This document shows, piece by piece, positions 27,862 to 37,562 of a DNA stretch of 64,000 nt; position 1 is the stretch's first letter, and each line of letters begins with the position of its first letter. A program made the position numbers and the translations under genes. The DNA is from Cytophagales bacterium (GTDB lineage: Bacteria > Bacteroidota > Bacteroidia > Cytophagales > Cyclobacteriaceae). The notes beneath the pieces are model-generated. The model was given only the letters and a program-made list of their open reading frames with translations. It searched no databases and was not told the origin of the DNA. The stretch is taken from positions 1 through 64,000 of the forward strand of contig JAKSDO010000096.1 in NCBI GenBank assembly GCA_022360055.1, read 5' to 3'.

Positions 27862-28629
27862 TCAGTTCTCTTTGTCGATCTTTAATATCCTTACTTCTAC
27901 TCTTCGATTTATTTCGGAAGCTTCGATAGATTTTTCCTTAACGAGTGGCTTTGTCCCGCCAAAAGCTTTGGTTTTAATTTTTCTACTGCTAATACCTTTG
28001 CCCACCAGGTAATTTTTCACTGCTTCAACACGTTGCTGGGACAATTCCATATTTAGTCTTTTACTCCCCCGGTAATCTGTATGCCCTTCCAGTTGGATCT
28101 GCATGGAAGGATGGTTATTCATTAGACGGGCAAGCTTGTTTAGTTCCTGATAAGATTGCGGAGTGATTGCAGATTTTCCTTGCTCAAATATTAATTTATT
28201 CAAGCGAATTACCTGATTTTCTTTGATCTCGGGCTCAAGATAATAATCCCTTGCGATCTCCCCATTTAGCAGGGCTTTTCTTGGCTCAAGATTTTCGAAT
28301 AAACGCTTGTAATTTTCACAGCGAATATTAATTCTGTAATGATGTTTTAGATTTACGTAATATTCATAATATCCCGTCGAATCGTTCGACGTGATGATCC
28401 CGATTTCACTTGCATGTGGTAAACTTTCCAAAACCATTTTGGCTTTCAGGGGAATCCTGTCGGGATGATCACTAATCGTATCATAGATATGACCATGCAT
28501 TCTTATTACAGTATCGGCTGCAAAACCAGCAATTCCGGATCCATTTCCATAAATTGAGAAACTGATCAGGATGGGTATTGTAATTGCAACTATTCTGAGA
28601 CAAGATGGTTTTAAAAAAGGCATCCGCAC
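27862..28629 (-). CDS. OmpA-family peptidoglycan-binding protein
   Basis: 255 residues. N-terminal hydrophobic signal (IVAITIPILISFSIYGNGSG). Residues about 40-130 form a beta-sandwich (MHGHIYDTISDHPDRIPLKA; TSNDSTGYYEYYVNLKHHYR), then a C-terminal OmpA domain (about 145-250) with LEGHTDYRGSKRLNMELSQQ and the NRRVEVRI ending. Anchors outer membrane to the cell wall. First gene of a two-gene transcript with the PD40-OmpA protein; the pair probably works together in the envelope. Confidence 0.9.
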   Translation of the reverse strand: MRMPFLKPSCLRIVAITIPILISFSIYGNGSGIAGFAADTVIRMHGHIYDTISDHPDRIPLKAKMVLESLPHASEIGIITSNDSTGYYEYYVNLKHHYRINIRCENYKRLFENLEPRKALLNGEIARDYYLEPEIKENQVIRLNKLIFEQGKSAITPQSYQELNKLARLMNNHPSMQIQLEGHTDYRGSKRLNMELSQQRVEAVKNYLVGKGISSRKIKTKAFGGTKPLVKEKSIEASEINRRVEVRILKIDKEN

Positions 28630-28731
28630 TAAAAAATCTGTAATTCGAGTATAAGTATAAAAGTATAAATAAAAACGTAAAAATTGGAAAAATGCAAATT
28701 ATTAAATTGAAGATGAATTTATAGCCTACAG

Positions 28732-29292
28732 ATGATCAAGCAAACTCAAACCGATGTCGTCCGTCAAGGGAAGGAGCTTTTTTTTGTCGCAATTGTTCCT
28801 CCGGCAGGAATAAGACAGGAGGTAACCAAAATGAAAATAGATATGGCCGAGGTCTTTCAATCATCTCGTGCCCTGAGGTCTCCACCACATATCACGTTGG
28901 TTCCACCGTTTAATTATAAAAGTAATGATGAAAAAGAGCTGTTTGATATTCTGACGGATATATGTAGCGCGACAAAGCCTTTTGACATAACCATGAATAA
29001 TTTCGGAGCGTTTAAACCTCGAGTGATTTATATAAAAATATCCGAAAACGGCAGCCTTTATGCATTATATGAAAAACTCAATCGGACATTCAATGAAGGA
29101 AAACATGGCGGAAGATTCAACCCTCATATGACTTTGGCTTTCAGAGACCTGAGCAAGGTGATGTTTTACAAAGCCTGGCAAAAATATAAATCCATGCCAT
29201 TTCGAGCTGAATTTGACGTTCACAGTTTATTTTTACTGAAGCACGATCAAAAACATTGGGAATTATATCGGGAGTTTCGGTTTGGTGGTTGA
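28732..29292 (+). CDS. 2H phosphoesterase (2'-5' RNA ligase family)
   Basis: 186 residues with both HxT/S motifs of the 2H superfamily: HITLVPPF near residue 63 and HMTLAFRD near residue 131. Length and the SPPHITLVPPF context fit LigT/YjcG-type proteins. These hydrolyse or form 2'-5' or cyclic phosphate bonds in RNA; the substrate here is unknown. No operon partner; convergent with the DUF6702 gene 3 bp away. Confidence 0.9.
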   Translation: MIKQTQTDVVRQGKELFFVAIVPPAGIRQEVTKMKIDMAEVFQSSRALRSPPHITLVPPFNYKSNDEKELFDILTDICSATKPFDITMNNFGAFKPRVIYIKISENGSLYALYEKLNRTFNEGKHGGRFNPHMTLAFRDLSKVMFYKAWQKYKSMPFRAEFDVHSLFLLKHDQKHWELYREFRFGG

Positions 29293-29294
29293 TT

Positions 29295-29795
29295 CTACCA
29301 TCCGGAAGTGTCAATTCTGCCTGTTGTTTTATTCCATGTAGCTTTCAGGCTTTTCATTTCTCCCTTATATTGAAAATGGGTCAGATTTATTTGATCCAGG
29401 TACACTTCGGTAATAATCGAATTATTAATTTCTATTGTTTCGATCTTCTTTATTTTCTTTCCCTCGAGATAGCATAAAAGTGCATCATCATCAAACTCAA
29501 GCCCCAGAAAATCAAGTGGTGTTGTTTTGCCGTTTACTTTTATCTGAAAATTATTTTTCAAATAGGTTTCGATCGGCTCTTTGCCTACAAGTTTAGGATC
29601 TTCTACATCTACCAACTTAAAGGTTTCATGTCCTCCTTGCCGGATAGACAACTCCAGATCGTCGACAAAGATTTTCATGGATATCTCAAGAGAATGCGAG
29701 TTTTCATTATAATATACTTCACAAACACTCACGTGAAACGGATGTAGGTTTGTCGTTAAAAGGAAGCAAATTAACCTGTTGATTATAAGCAGCAT
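29295..29795 (-). CDS. DUF6702 family exported protein
   Basis: 166 residues. N-terminal hydrophobic stretch, then HPFHVSVCEVYYNENSHSLE, the DUF6702 hallmark (HxFHxSxxxVxYN). It continues ISMKIFVDDLELSIRQGGHE and ends with HFQYKGEMKSLKATWNKTTG. Probably a periplasmic or surface beta-sandwich protein. In related genomes DUF6702, HupE-like and M1 peptidase genes lie together, as here, although this one is divergent from the other two. Function unknown. Confidence 0.85.
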   Translation of the reverse strand: MLLIINRLICFLLTTNLHPFHVSVCEVYYNENSHSLEISMKIFVDDLELSIRQGGHETFKLVDVEDPKLVGKEPIETYLKNNFQIKVNGKTTPLDFLGLEFDDDALLCYLEGKKIKKIETIEINNSIITEVYLDQINLTHFQYKGEMKSLKATWNKTTGRIDTSGW

Positions 29796-29890
29796 TAAAA
29801 AAAAAATTATTATTTAAATTCAAATTTATACATTAATATTGCGATTCTTTATAAAATACAATTTTTTAATTTTCACTAAGAAATACATTT

Positions 29891-30478
29891 TTGTCACAGT
29901 TTGGACTTTATTATAAGCTTGGATTCAGGTACATTCTGGATATTTACAGTGTAGCCTATATACTGTTTCTAATATCCTTATTGGTTGTATTTACCATAAA
30001 AGACTGGAAACGAGTGATAATTCTTCTGATATTTTTCATCGTGGGTTATACCGTCACAATTTCCCTTGCGAGTTACAGGATAATCAAATACAATCAGGAG
30101 CTGTTGGAATTTCTTCTTCCCCTGACCATATTTTTTACTTCGTTTACCAATATCTTCAAAAAAAAGGACAATTTTCGCTTTTACGTAAATATGAGAAAAA
30201 ATTATGTACTGGCCCTGATATTTGGGGGAATACATGGTTTTAGTTATGGTAATTATATTACAGGGATTATCAATGGAAAGATGCGGCTTTGGGATCAGTT
30301 TATATCGTTCAACCTTGGGGTCGGTTCCGCCCAATTGATTGTTTCACTTGTATTTTTATTAATTGCTTTTATATTTCTCAGTATAATTGGGGTAAACAGA
30401 AGAGATTGGGTCATGGTTATATCATCAGGAATTGCCGGAGTGGCGCTCACGCTTTTGTTTGAGTTAAAGTTTTGGTAA
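29891..30478 (+). CDS. HupE/UreJ-like membrane protein
   Basis: 195 residues with about six TM helices (SVAYILFLISLLVVFTI; VIILLIFFIVGYTVTISLA; LEFLLPLTIFFTSFTNIF; YVLALIFGGIHGFSYGNYI; QLIVSLVFLLIAFIFL). GGIHGFSYGNYI matches the His-containing motif of the HupE/UreJ_2 family (L-x-H-G-x-G-F), proposed to carry nickel or cobalt, or of unknown role. The start is TTG in the ORF. The M1 peptidase begins 14 bp later; the two are an established neighbour pair in Bacteroidota. Confidence 0.83.
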   Translation: MSQFGLYYKLGFRYILDIYSVAYILFLISLLVVFTIKDWKRVIILLIFFIVGYTVTISLASYRIIKYNQELLEFLLPLTIFFTSFTNIFKKKDNFRFYVNMRKNYVLALIFGGIHGFSYGNYITGIINGKMRLWDQFISFNLGVGSAQLIVSLVFLLIAFIFLSIIGVNRRDWVMVISSGIAGVALTLLFELKFW

Positions 30479-30492
30479 AATATTAGTAGCAT

Positions 30493-32703
30493 ATGAAAAG
30501 TAGCGGAATATTCTTGATTCTTTTTATCTTGATACAGAATGGTTTCAGTCAGGATAGTTTTGAGGGGAGAAAGTTTGAACAATTGGGAACAATCTTGCCC
30601 ACACCAAACAGTTACAGAACAGCTTCCGGAAGTCCCGGTCATGAATACTGGCAACAAAAAGCCGATTATATAATCGATGTTGAACTGGATGATGACAACC
30701 AAAGGATAAGCGGATATGAAGAAATAACCTATACAAATAATTCGCCCGACGAGCTTTCCTATTTATGGTTGCAATTGGACCAAAATAAGCGAAGATCCGA
30801 TTCCGACTTTTACAGAAGCGAAACTTCCAGAGTCAACCAGGATATGAACAAAATGGGTCTGAAGAAATTATTGGGTCATGAGTATGATCTTGGATTCAAA
30901 ATCCTGGAGGTTAAAGGTGTTGATGGGAAAAACCTAAACTACAAGATTAATAAGACGATGATGCGTGTTGATCTACCGGAGGAATTGAGCCGTGGAGGAC
31001 AATATACGTTTTCAGTAAAGTGGACTTACAACATTAACGACAGACTGGAAGTAAGAGGAAGATCGGGGATGGAGTATTTTCCTGAAGATGGAAATTATCT
31101 TTACACGATTGCTCAATTCTTTCCCAGAATGGCCGTTTACGACGATATAAATGGCTGGCAGAACAAGCAGTTTGTAGATAAAGGTGAGTTTACCTTGCCA
31201 TTTGGAGATTATAAAGTGAGGATAACTGTTCCTGCAGACCATATTGTGGCATCTACGGGGGAGCTTCAAAATTCTGCCGAAGTTTTGACCGCAGATCAAA
31301 TGGACCGTTTTGAAAAAGCCCGGACCGCTGCAGAGCCTGTAATAATCGTATCTCAGGAAGAGGTGGAGAAAAAGGAAAAAAATAAATCAACAAGTAAGAA
31401 AGTATGGGAATATCACGCGGTTAATGTTCGGGATTTTGCATTTGCCAGTTCCAGGAAGTTGATATGGGATGCGATGGGTGTCGAAATTGGCGGTAAGACT
31501 GTGATGGCGATGTCATATTATCCAAAAGAAGCCAATCCACTTTACGAAGAATATTCTACAAAGGTGGTTGCTCACACATTAAGAGCATATTCCAAATATA
31601 CAGGACTGGATTACCCATATCCCGTAGCCATTTCGGTTGAAGCTGCAAACGGAATGGAATACCCGATGATTTCTTTCAATTTTGGCCGCCCCAATAAAAA
31701 CGGCGTATATTCCGACCGGACAAAGCGCGGGATGATATCAGTGATTATTCATGAAGTCGGGCATAACTTTTTCCCAATGATTATTAATTCGGATGAGCGG
31801 CAATGGACCTGGATGGATGAAGGGTTGAATACTTTTGTTCAATACCTGACCGAAAAAGAGTGGGACCCCGAATATCCTTCAAGGCGAGGTCCGCCGGAAA
31901 AGATTGTTCCGTATATGAAAGGGAGCAAGGATTATATGGTTCCCATTATGACAAATTCAGAGCAAATTAAACAATTCGGAAGCAATGCGTACGCGAAACC
32001 AGCTACCGGTCTTGTGATTTTGCGAGAAACAATTATGGGAAAGGAGTTGTTTGATTTTGCTTTTAAAGCGTATTGCAGGAAATGGGCGTTTAAGCATCCT
32101 TCGCCCGCTGATTTTTTCAGAACCATGGAAGATGCCAGCGCAGTGGATTTAGATTGGTTTTGGAAAGGTTGGTTTTATTCTACAGATAATGTTGACATTG
32201 AAGTTGCGGATGTAAACTGGTACAAACATGATGTGCGAATTGATGAAGAAAGTACGGCATCTTCCAAAGAGAAGAATAGAAAAAGGAAGAAATCCGGAAA
32301 CAGGGAATCCGAAAAAATTGATGCCTACGGATTTGCTCCCGATGAGATTCAAAGCCCGGAAGAAAAACTGATTAATCCCAAACCGTTGAAGACTTCGCTA
32401 TCGGAATCCGATGAGCTTTTGCATCCGGATCAAAATTTTTATGAGATAAAGTTTACAAATAAGGGCGGACTGGTGATGCCGTTGATCGTCCAGTTCAATT
32501 ATGTGGATGGGTCTTCCGAAATTAAAAGGATTCCTGCCGAAATATGGCGTTACAATGAGGAGGAAGTAACCAAGGTGTTCGTGCTGGATAAAATTGTCGA
32601 TAATGTTGTCCTGGACCCGTTCAAGGAAACAGCAGATGTGGATGAAGCAAATAATCATTTTCCGCCAAAGAATTTGCAGTCCGGTTTTCAGAAGTATAAG
32701 TAA
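30493..32703 (+). CDS. M1-family zinc metallopeptidase, exported
   Basis: 736 residues with signal peptide (GIFLILFILIQNGFSQ). N-terminal beta domain to about 280. The catalytic domain has zinc motif HEVGH at residues 420-424 and the third ligand Glu443 exactly 18 residues on (WTWMDEGLNTF), the M1 gluzincin spacing. The usual GAMEN exopeptidase motif is represented by ANGMEYPM, so aminopeptidase specificity may be altered. A basic, charged insert (KEKNRKRKKSGNRESEK, near 595-615) precedes a C-terminal beta region. Probably periplasmic or surface peptide degradation. Confidence 0.94.
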   Translation: MKSSGIFLILFILIQNGFSQDSFEGRKFEQLGTILPTPNSYRTASGSPGHEYWQQKADYIIDVELDDDNQRISGYEEITYTNNSPDELSYLWLQLDQNKRRSDSDFYRSETSRVNQDMNKMGLKKLLGHEYDLGFKILEVKGVDGKNLNYKINKTMMRVDLPEELSRGGQYTFSVKWTYNINDRLEVRGRSGMEYFPEDGNYLYTIAQFFPRMAVYDDINGWQNKQFVDKGEFTLPFGDYKVRITVPADHIVASTGELQNSAEVLTADQMDRFEKARTAAEPVIIVSQEEVEKKEKNKSTSKKVWEYHAVNVRDFAFASSRKLIWDAMGVEIGGKTVMAMSYYPKEANPLYEEYSTKVVAHTLRAYSKYTGLDYPYPVAISVEAANGMEYPMISFNFGRPNKNGVYSDRTKRGMISVIIHEVGHNFFPMIINSDERQWTWMDEGLNTFVQYLTEKEWDPEYPSRRGPPEKIVPYMKGSKDYMVPIMTNSEQIKQFGSNAYAKPATGLVILRETIMGKELFDFAFKAYCRKWAFKHPSPADFFRTMEDASAVDLDWFWKGWFYSTDNVDIEVADVNWYKHDVRIDEESTASSKEKNRKRKKSGNRESEKIDAYGFAPDEIQSPEEKLINPKPLKTSLSESDELLHPDQNFYEIKFTNKGGLVMPLIVQFNYVDGSSEIKRIPAEIWRYNEEEVTKVFVLDKIVDNVVLDPFKETADVDEANNHFPPKNLQSGFQKYK

Positions 32704-32808
32704 AGCGACGATTCGTACCAGGGGGTCTCATGCATCAAAATGATCCCCTAATATGGATCAGAAAGTCACGCGTTCGGACTTTCGTAAATATAAACCCAAA
32801 AATGTTTT

Positions 32809-34995
32809 TTGATGATAGCTCCTCATTGGAAGACCTTTTTTCTTTTTATTTTATTGTTTAGTTCCGGAGGACTTATTCGGGCTTCAAGCGAAGTTAAAGC
32901 TGTTTATACGGCCTCAGCTCCAAAAATTGACGGGCGGCTCGACGATCTGGCTTGGAACAATGCCGCAAAGATTACCGAGCTGGTTCAACGGCTTCCAAGA
33001 ATTGGCGAACCCGCCACGGAAGACACTGAATTTCTGATACTTTACGATAAGGATTTCATATACATCGGCATGAGGTGCGCAGATGATCCGGAAAAAATTA
33101 CCGCCAATGAGCTGGCAAGGGATGTGAGCCTGGCAAACGATGACCGGGTTCAAATCATCTTTGACACTTTTTTAGACAAACGAAACGGTTATTGGTTTCA
33201 GATCGGACCAAAGGGCTCCATAGGCGATGCGTTGGTTAGTGAAAATGGAGCTGGTTTTAATAAACAGTGGGATGGACTTTGGCAAGGCCGGGCCAGGATT
33301 CATGAGGCCGGTTGGGATGCTGAAATTGCGGTTCCATTTAAAACCTTGAATTTTAAACCTGGACTGACGGAATGGGGATTAAAATTGATAAGAAACATTA
33401 AGCGAAAGTCGGAAGTTACGTATTGGCCGGTCGCAAATTTGAATTCGTACAGGTTCCAAATCTCAGACGCCGGCCTTTTGACCGGACTGGATGGGATTAC
33501 AAAGGGGATTGGATTGGACATAAGGCCATACCTGATTACGGGTATTGACGATCCCGAATCAAAAAACAGCACCTTTATCCGGAATAAAAATCCATTATTC
33601 AATATTGGGGGAGATATTTTTTATCGCGTGACGCCCGGAATTAAAGCCGCGTTGACCATCAATACGGATTTTGCCCAGACCGAGGTGGACAGCCGGCAGA
33701 TTAATCTTACGCGGTTTAGTCTGTTGTTTCCGGAAAAAAGGGGCTTTTTTCTTGATGGAGCACAGTATTTTAATTTTGGGATAAGCGGCGATCGCGACAA
33801 TGATTATGGGGAGCTCAATATCCCCTTTTTCTCCAGGAGAATCGGTTTGGATGCCAAAGGGAATCCGATCCCGATAGTTTGGGGGGTAAAAGTTACGGGT
33901 CAGACGGGCTCCTGGAATATTGGGTTTCAAAATATCACGGACAAGCCGGACGACAACAGAAATTTTACGGTGGCAAGGGTAACCAGAAATATTGGGAATC
34001 AATCGTATGTGGGGTTTATTGGAACGAACGGGAATGCGCTCTCTGATGCCGGGAATCAGTTGGTTGGACTGGATGCGCGAATTGCCACAGCAAATTTCAA
34101 GGGAAACAAGGTGCTTGCATTTACTGCTTTTGGAATGAAATCTTTTACAGAAGGTTTGGAGGGTAAAGATATGAGCTGGGGCGCGGAAGTAAACTATCCG
34201 AATGACCTCCTGAAATTCAGAGCGGGGCATCAGGAAATTGGAGAAAATTACAGGGCAGGAATAGGTTTTGTGCCCCGGTTTGGAATCAAAGATACCTATA
34301 TAGAAGCAGCGCTCGGACCAAGGCCGAAGAAATATGGAATTTTGCAACTGAATTTCAGAGCGGCGGGAGATTTTATAACAGATCTTAACAATGAACTGCT
34401 GACCAGGGAAATTCCGATTACTCCTTTTGAAGTCGAAATGGTTTCCGGAGATGAGTTTGAGATATCAACACTTTCGGTATTTGAATATATTTATGAAGAT
34501 TTTATAATTTTTCCAAAGGAGGAAATTGTAATTGATTCGGGCAAATACGATTTCTGGAGACACACCATAGAATTTCAAAGTGCTCAAAGACGAAGGATCT
34601 GGTTTCAGCCAGCTTATACTTGGGGGTCATTTTTCAATGGACATCGACATGATTTTGAATTCGCTTTCGGATATAAAATTAACACCCCTGTTTTCGTAGG
34701 TCTGGAATATGAATTGAGCAAAGTCTTTTTGCCGCAGGGAGATTTCGAAACCCAAATTTATAGAGTTAATGCAAACATATTTTTTGGTCCGGATATAACA
34801 CTCACCAATTTTGTTCAATATGACAATGTATCGGAAGAAATTGGCTGGCAATCCAGATTTAGATGGATATTGAAACCGGGCAATGAAATCCTATTTGTTT
34901 GGAATTCCAATTCAATAAAACGGCCGGAAGAGGACCGGTTTACCGTTCAGGAAAGTTTTACCAGGTTGAAGCTGAATTACAATTTCAGGTTTTAG
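32809..34995 (+). CDS. CBM9-like / DUF5916 outer-membrane-associated protein
   Basis: 728 residues. A hydrophobic N-terminal signal ends near LIRASSE. Residues about 35-225 form a family-9 carbohydrate-binding-like beta sandwich (APKIDGRLDDLAWNNAAKIT; FLILYDKDFIYIGMRCADDP). The rest is DUF5916, beginning with IGLDIRPYLITGIDDP and the signature DFAQTEVDSRQINLTRFSLL, FPEKRGFFLDGAQYFNFG. It probably forms an outer-membrane beta-barrel and ends in Phe, as barrel proteins do (LKLNYNFRF). Substrate unknown. Alternative start at the second Met. Monocistronic. Confidence 0.9.
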   Translation: MMIAPHWKTFFLFILLFSSGGLIRASSEVKAVYTASAPKIDGRLDDLAWNNAAKITELVQRLPRIGEPATEDTEFLILYDKDFIYIGMRCADDPEKITANELARDVSLANDDRVQIIFDTFLDKRNGYWFQIGPKGSIGDALVSENGAGFNKQWDGLWQGRARIHEAGWDAEIAVPFKTLNFKPGLTEWGLKLIRNIKRKSEVTYWPVANLNSYRFQISDAGLLTGLDGITKGIGLDIRPYLITGIDDPESKNSTFIRNKNPLFNIGGDIFYRVTPGIKAALTINTDFAQTEVDSRQINLTRFSLLFPEKRGFFLDGAQYFNFGISGDRDNDYGELNIPFFSRRIGLDAKGNPIPIVWGVKVTGQTGSWNIGFQNITDKPDDNRNFTVARVTRNIGNQSYVGFIGTNGNALSDAGNQLVGLDARIATANFKGNKVLAFTAFGMKSFTEGLEGKDMSWGAEVNYPNDLLKFRAGHQEIGENYRAGIGFVPRFGIKDTYIEAALGPRPKKYGILQLNFRAAGDFITDLNNELLTREIPITPFEVEMVSGDEFEISTLSVFEYIYEDFIIFPKEEIVIDSGKYDFWRHTIEFQSAQRRRIWFQPAYTWGSFFNGHRHDFEFAFGYKINTPVFVGLEYELSKVFLPQGDFETQIYRVNANIFFGPDITLTNFVQYDNVSEEIGWQSRFRWILKPGNEILFVWNSNSIKRPEEDRFTVQESFTRLKLNYNFRF

Positions 34996-35726
34996 AATCT
35001 CTCCTCCAAGCACCCTGAAATCCGGAGCAATGCGCGAAGCTGTCCCAGGCCGGAAAAGCATCATACTTAATAAATGCTTTTGTAAATACTTGCTGTTCGA
35101 GCGGGGCGCTTTAATTTAGTTCCGACAGGAAAAGCCTTATGAATCGGGGCTCACCGGTTCAGGGAGGCCCGGTGTTCAAGGTTGAATCAGCGCCTATCGG
35201 ATCGCCCGGTTTGTTGTATCGCGCTTCAAAACCGGCAGGCACCATCTTCATCGGGCGATGTGAGAGCAGCCTTGTAAGCTTGTGTCAAAGTCTTTTTCGC
35301 AATTAAGATTAGCGCGATATGTTAATCGTTTAAAAAGTTTTCCGGCATCAAAAGTCAATTACAAATTTTTAGTTTAGTAATGGTGATACAAAGGACTGGT
35401 GGATTATAGCTCGAACTGCAGCAATCAAAAAATAGTTGTATATTCATTCTTCTTCTTAAGATGTAACATATCGTGTGAATTCGTTAAGTGATTTATCTGT
35501 GTTAAAGCATTATTGTCGAAAGACAATCCTTTACGTTACGGATTCCCGGACGCCGGGGAGAGGGAGTATTTGCTATTCTTCCGAAAGAGCGTGTGATTTT
35601 GCAGGCAACCGCCCTCCTCCATTCTGTTGCCCATGTTTTGGGGCCACCGGGTGGGATTGGATTGCTTGGGAAGGGTTTAATTTTCAGATGTTGATGTAGG
35701 ATTCGGGTTCACTAGTAATTAAAGAT
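34996..35726. other. 731-bp spacer with GC-rich multi-stem patch
   Basis: No convincing protein gene; the 74-codon frame at 35475-35699 has no family features. Between about 35150 and 35260 the sequence is GC-rich and folds into several perfect short stems: CACCGG (35152-35157) with CCGGTG (35169-35174); ATCGCCCG (35201-35208) with CGGGCGAT (35252-35259); and, in competition with the last, CCGGTTT (35206-35212) with AAACCGG (35229-35235). A structured RNA or a remnant of foreign DNA are both possible. No known riboswitch motif was recognised. Confidence 0.4.
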
Positions 35727-36914
35727 TTGGATCAGCCAATGTATCCGGAATTATCTGATTTTATAAACGATGTATTTGGGGTAGATCCGGCATTACCTTT
35801 TTCCTCTTTCGGCACAATTTTAGGGTTGGCATTTGTAATCGGGTACCTTTTATTTGCGGCAGAATTATGGAGGAAGGAAAAAGAAGGCCAGATAGCACCG
35901 GTTGTGAGAAATGCTGATTTAACCAAAAAATGGGTTATCTTTTCCAAATACCTTTTTAGTGGAGTGAGCGGATTTGTTATTGGGCATAAGTTGATTGGGG
36001 CGATATATAATTATCAGGAGTTTGTCCATAATCCCGGCACCTTTCTTTTCTCTATTGAAGGAAATTTAATCGGAGGATCAACCGGTACTATAATTGGGCT
36101 ATTGTTTTGCTACTATAACGTTGCGAGCTTGAATAAGCGCCCTCAAAAGTTAGTAAATCACTATCAGATGCTCGGTAAGATGTCATTAATGGCGTCCGTA
36201 TTTTGCCTGGTCGGAGCGAGGTTGTTTCATTACATTGAAAATCCTGACGAATTGATAACGAATCCGCTGGAATCACTAATTTCCGGTGGGTTGAATATAT
36301 ACGGAGGGTTGATTTTTGGTGGCCTGTATATCTTTTTGTTTATCCGCCAAAATAAATTGGATCTCCTTCATTACGGAGATGCCTGCGCTCCCGCACTCAT
36401 GATCTCTTACGGAATTGCCAGAATAGGTTGTCATATTTCAGGTGACGGAGACTGGGGAATACCCAATGATCACCCAAAACCGGACAATCTTTTCTTTATT
36501 CCGGATTGGTTGTGGTCATATGATTATGCAGACAATGCTTTAAATATTGATTTGATTTCCTTTTATAAGGAAAGAGGATTTGAAAGCGTCTTGGGGAGAG
36601 CATGGCCCACTCCCTTGTATGAATTTATGATCTGCTTTCTGTTTTTTATAGTACTTTGGTATTTGCGCAAGAAAAAACTTCTTCCCGGAACCTTGTTTTC
36701 ACTTTATCTGATTCTAAATGGAATTGAAAGATTCTCAATAGAATGGATACGCATTAATCCCAGGTATACCTTTTTAAAATTAAGTTTTTCAATGGCGCAA
36801 TATATATCGTTGATTTTACTACTACTGGGAATTTACGGATTATGGTATTTCAATTATTCTAAAAAAAATCCGAAGTCGAATCAAATTGATGCTGGGATCC
36901 GATCGATTAATTGA
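35727..36914 (+). CDS. lgt: Prolipoprotein diacylglyceryl transferase
   Basis: 395 residues, seven or so TM helices. Transfers diacylglycerol from phosphatidylglycerol to the lipobox Cys of prolipoproteins in the inner membrane. Key features: SYGIARIGCHISGDGDWGIP (the Arg-Gly/Asn signature loop of Lgt, Bacteroidota version), GGLNIYGGLIFGGLY (the HGGL-equivalent region) and PTPLYEFMICFLFFIVLWYL near the C-terminus. The frame opens at TTG 35727; the ATG at 35739 (MYPELSDFINDVFGVDP) is an equally good start. The window encodes several lipoproteins that would be substrates. Confidence 0.9.
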   Translation: MDQPMYPELSDFINDVFGVDPALPFSSFGTILGLAFVIGYLLFAAELWRKEKEGQIAPVVRNADLTKKWVIFSKYLFSGVSGFVIGHKLIGAIYNYQEFVHNPGTFLFSIEGNLIGGSTGTIIGLLFCYYNVASLNKRPQKLVNHYQMLGKMSLMASVFCLVGARLFHYIENPDELITNPLESLISGGLNIYGGLIFGGLYIFLFIRQNKLDLLHYGDACAPALMISYGIARIGCHISGDGDWGIPNDHPKPDNLFFIPDWLWSYDYADNALNIDLISFYKERGFESVLGRAWPTPLYEFMICFLFFIVLWYLRKKKLLPGTLFSLYLILNGIERFSIEWIRINPRYTFLKLSFSMAQYISLILLLLGIYGLWYFNYSKKNPKSNQIDAGIRSIN

Positions 36915-36922
36915 GTATGAAC

Positions 36923-36986
36923 ATGTGCTGATCTTTGATTTTGTACACAATATTTGTAACTTAAGATATCTCTCAACTCAGCACAT
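36923..36986. promoter_or_regulatory. Widely spaced inverted repeat upstream of the 37.0-kb gene
   Basis: ATGTGCTGA (36923-36931) and TCAGCACAT (36978-36986) are perfect 9-bp arms 46 bp apart, immediately before the gene at 37001. The segment between includes TATTTG (36951-36956), a partial -7-like box. This could be a looped operator or an mRNA leader stem; inference only. Confidence 0.3.
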
Positions 36987-37000
36987 TTAAGATCGCAACC

Positions 37001-37528
37001 ATGAAAACTTCCAGGCTTTTGCCATACTTAATATTTCCTTTTTTGATGTTTTCCTTGTTTGGCGTGGATTGTGATGACGAGGAAGATCAAAAAATTTGTA
37101 AAGAGACCAGAGATGTAAAGTCTGCCGTATTAAGGCTGAATGAAAATTCAGCGAAAAAGCTGGATGTTAAGACACGAAATGCCCGTGCTGAGTGCAGCGC
37201 ATATTTCAAGGTTCAATTTGGATGGGAAGATGCGGATAAATTCGGGTCGGAATTTGAGAAATCTCCAATGGATGAATCTTTTGCCGGATTAAAGCTAAGA
37301 TTTGGCGAAACATCGTATAGCAACACCTATGTAGTGCAAAGCATTGGCAAGGTTAGCGACGGATTAAGTCCCGATAATAAAAGGGGGAATGTATGGATCA
37401 TTGAGTTTGAGGCTCCCGCACCGTCTACGACAGGGGATACACAGTTTTTTGTTGAAATCGAACACGATATTTTAGATACCGAATTTAATTTTTGGGTAAC
37501 GGTTGAAATTGAGTTCTCATTTACCTAG
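37001..37528 (+). CDS. Exported protein of unknown function
   Basis: 175 residues. N-terminal hydrophobic signal (LLPYLIFPFLMFSLFGVDC). The Cys at residue 24 follows GVD, a poor lipobox, so secretion by signal peptidase I is equally possible. Mature sequence begins acidic (DDEEDQKICKETRD) and is beta-rich (AECSAYFKVQFGWEDADKFG; TQFFVEIEHDILDTEFNFWV). No family recognised. Convergent with the next gene, 34 bp apart. Confidence 0.75.
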   Translation: MKTSRLLPYLIFPFLMFSLFGVDCDDEEDQKICKETRDVKSAVLRLNENSAKKLDVKTRNARAECSAYFKVQFGWEDADKFGSEFEKSPMDESFAGLKLRFGETSYSNTYVVQSIGKVSDGLSPDNKRGNVWIIEFEAPAPSTTGDTQFFVEIEHDILDTEFNFWVTVEIEFSFT

Positions 37529-37562
37529 GCTTTGAACCGGCGAATTACACATACATAACTCA

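Noticed and set aside
35475-35699. 74-codon frame rich in Cys, Pro and Gly
   Set aside because: Composition looks non-coding; no start context or family pattern.
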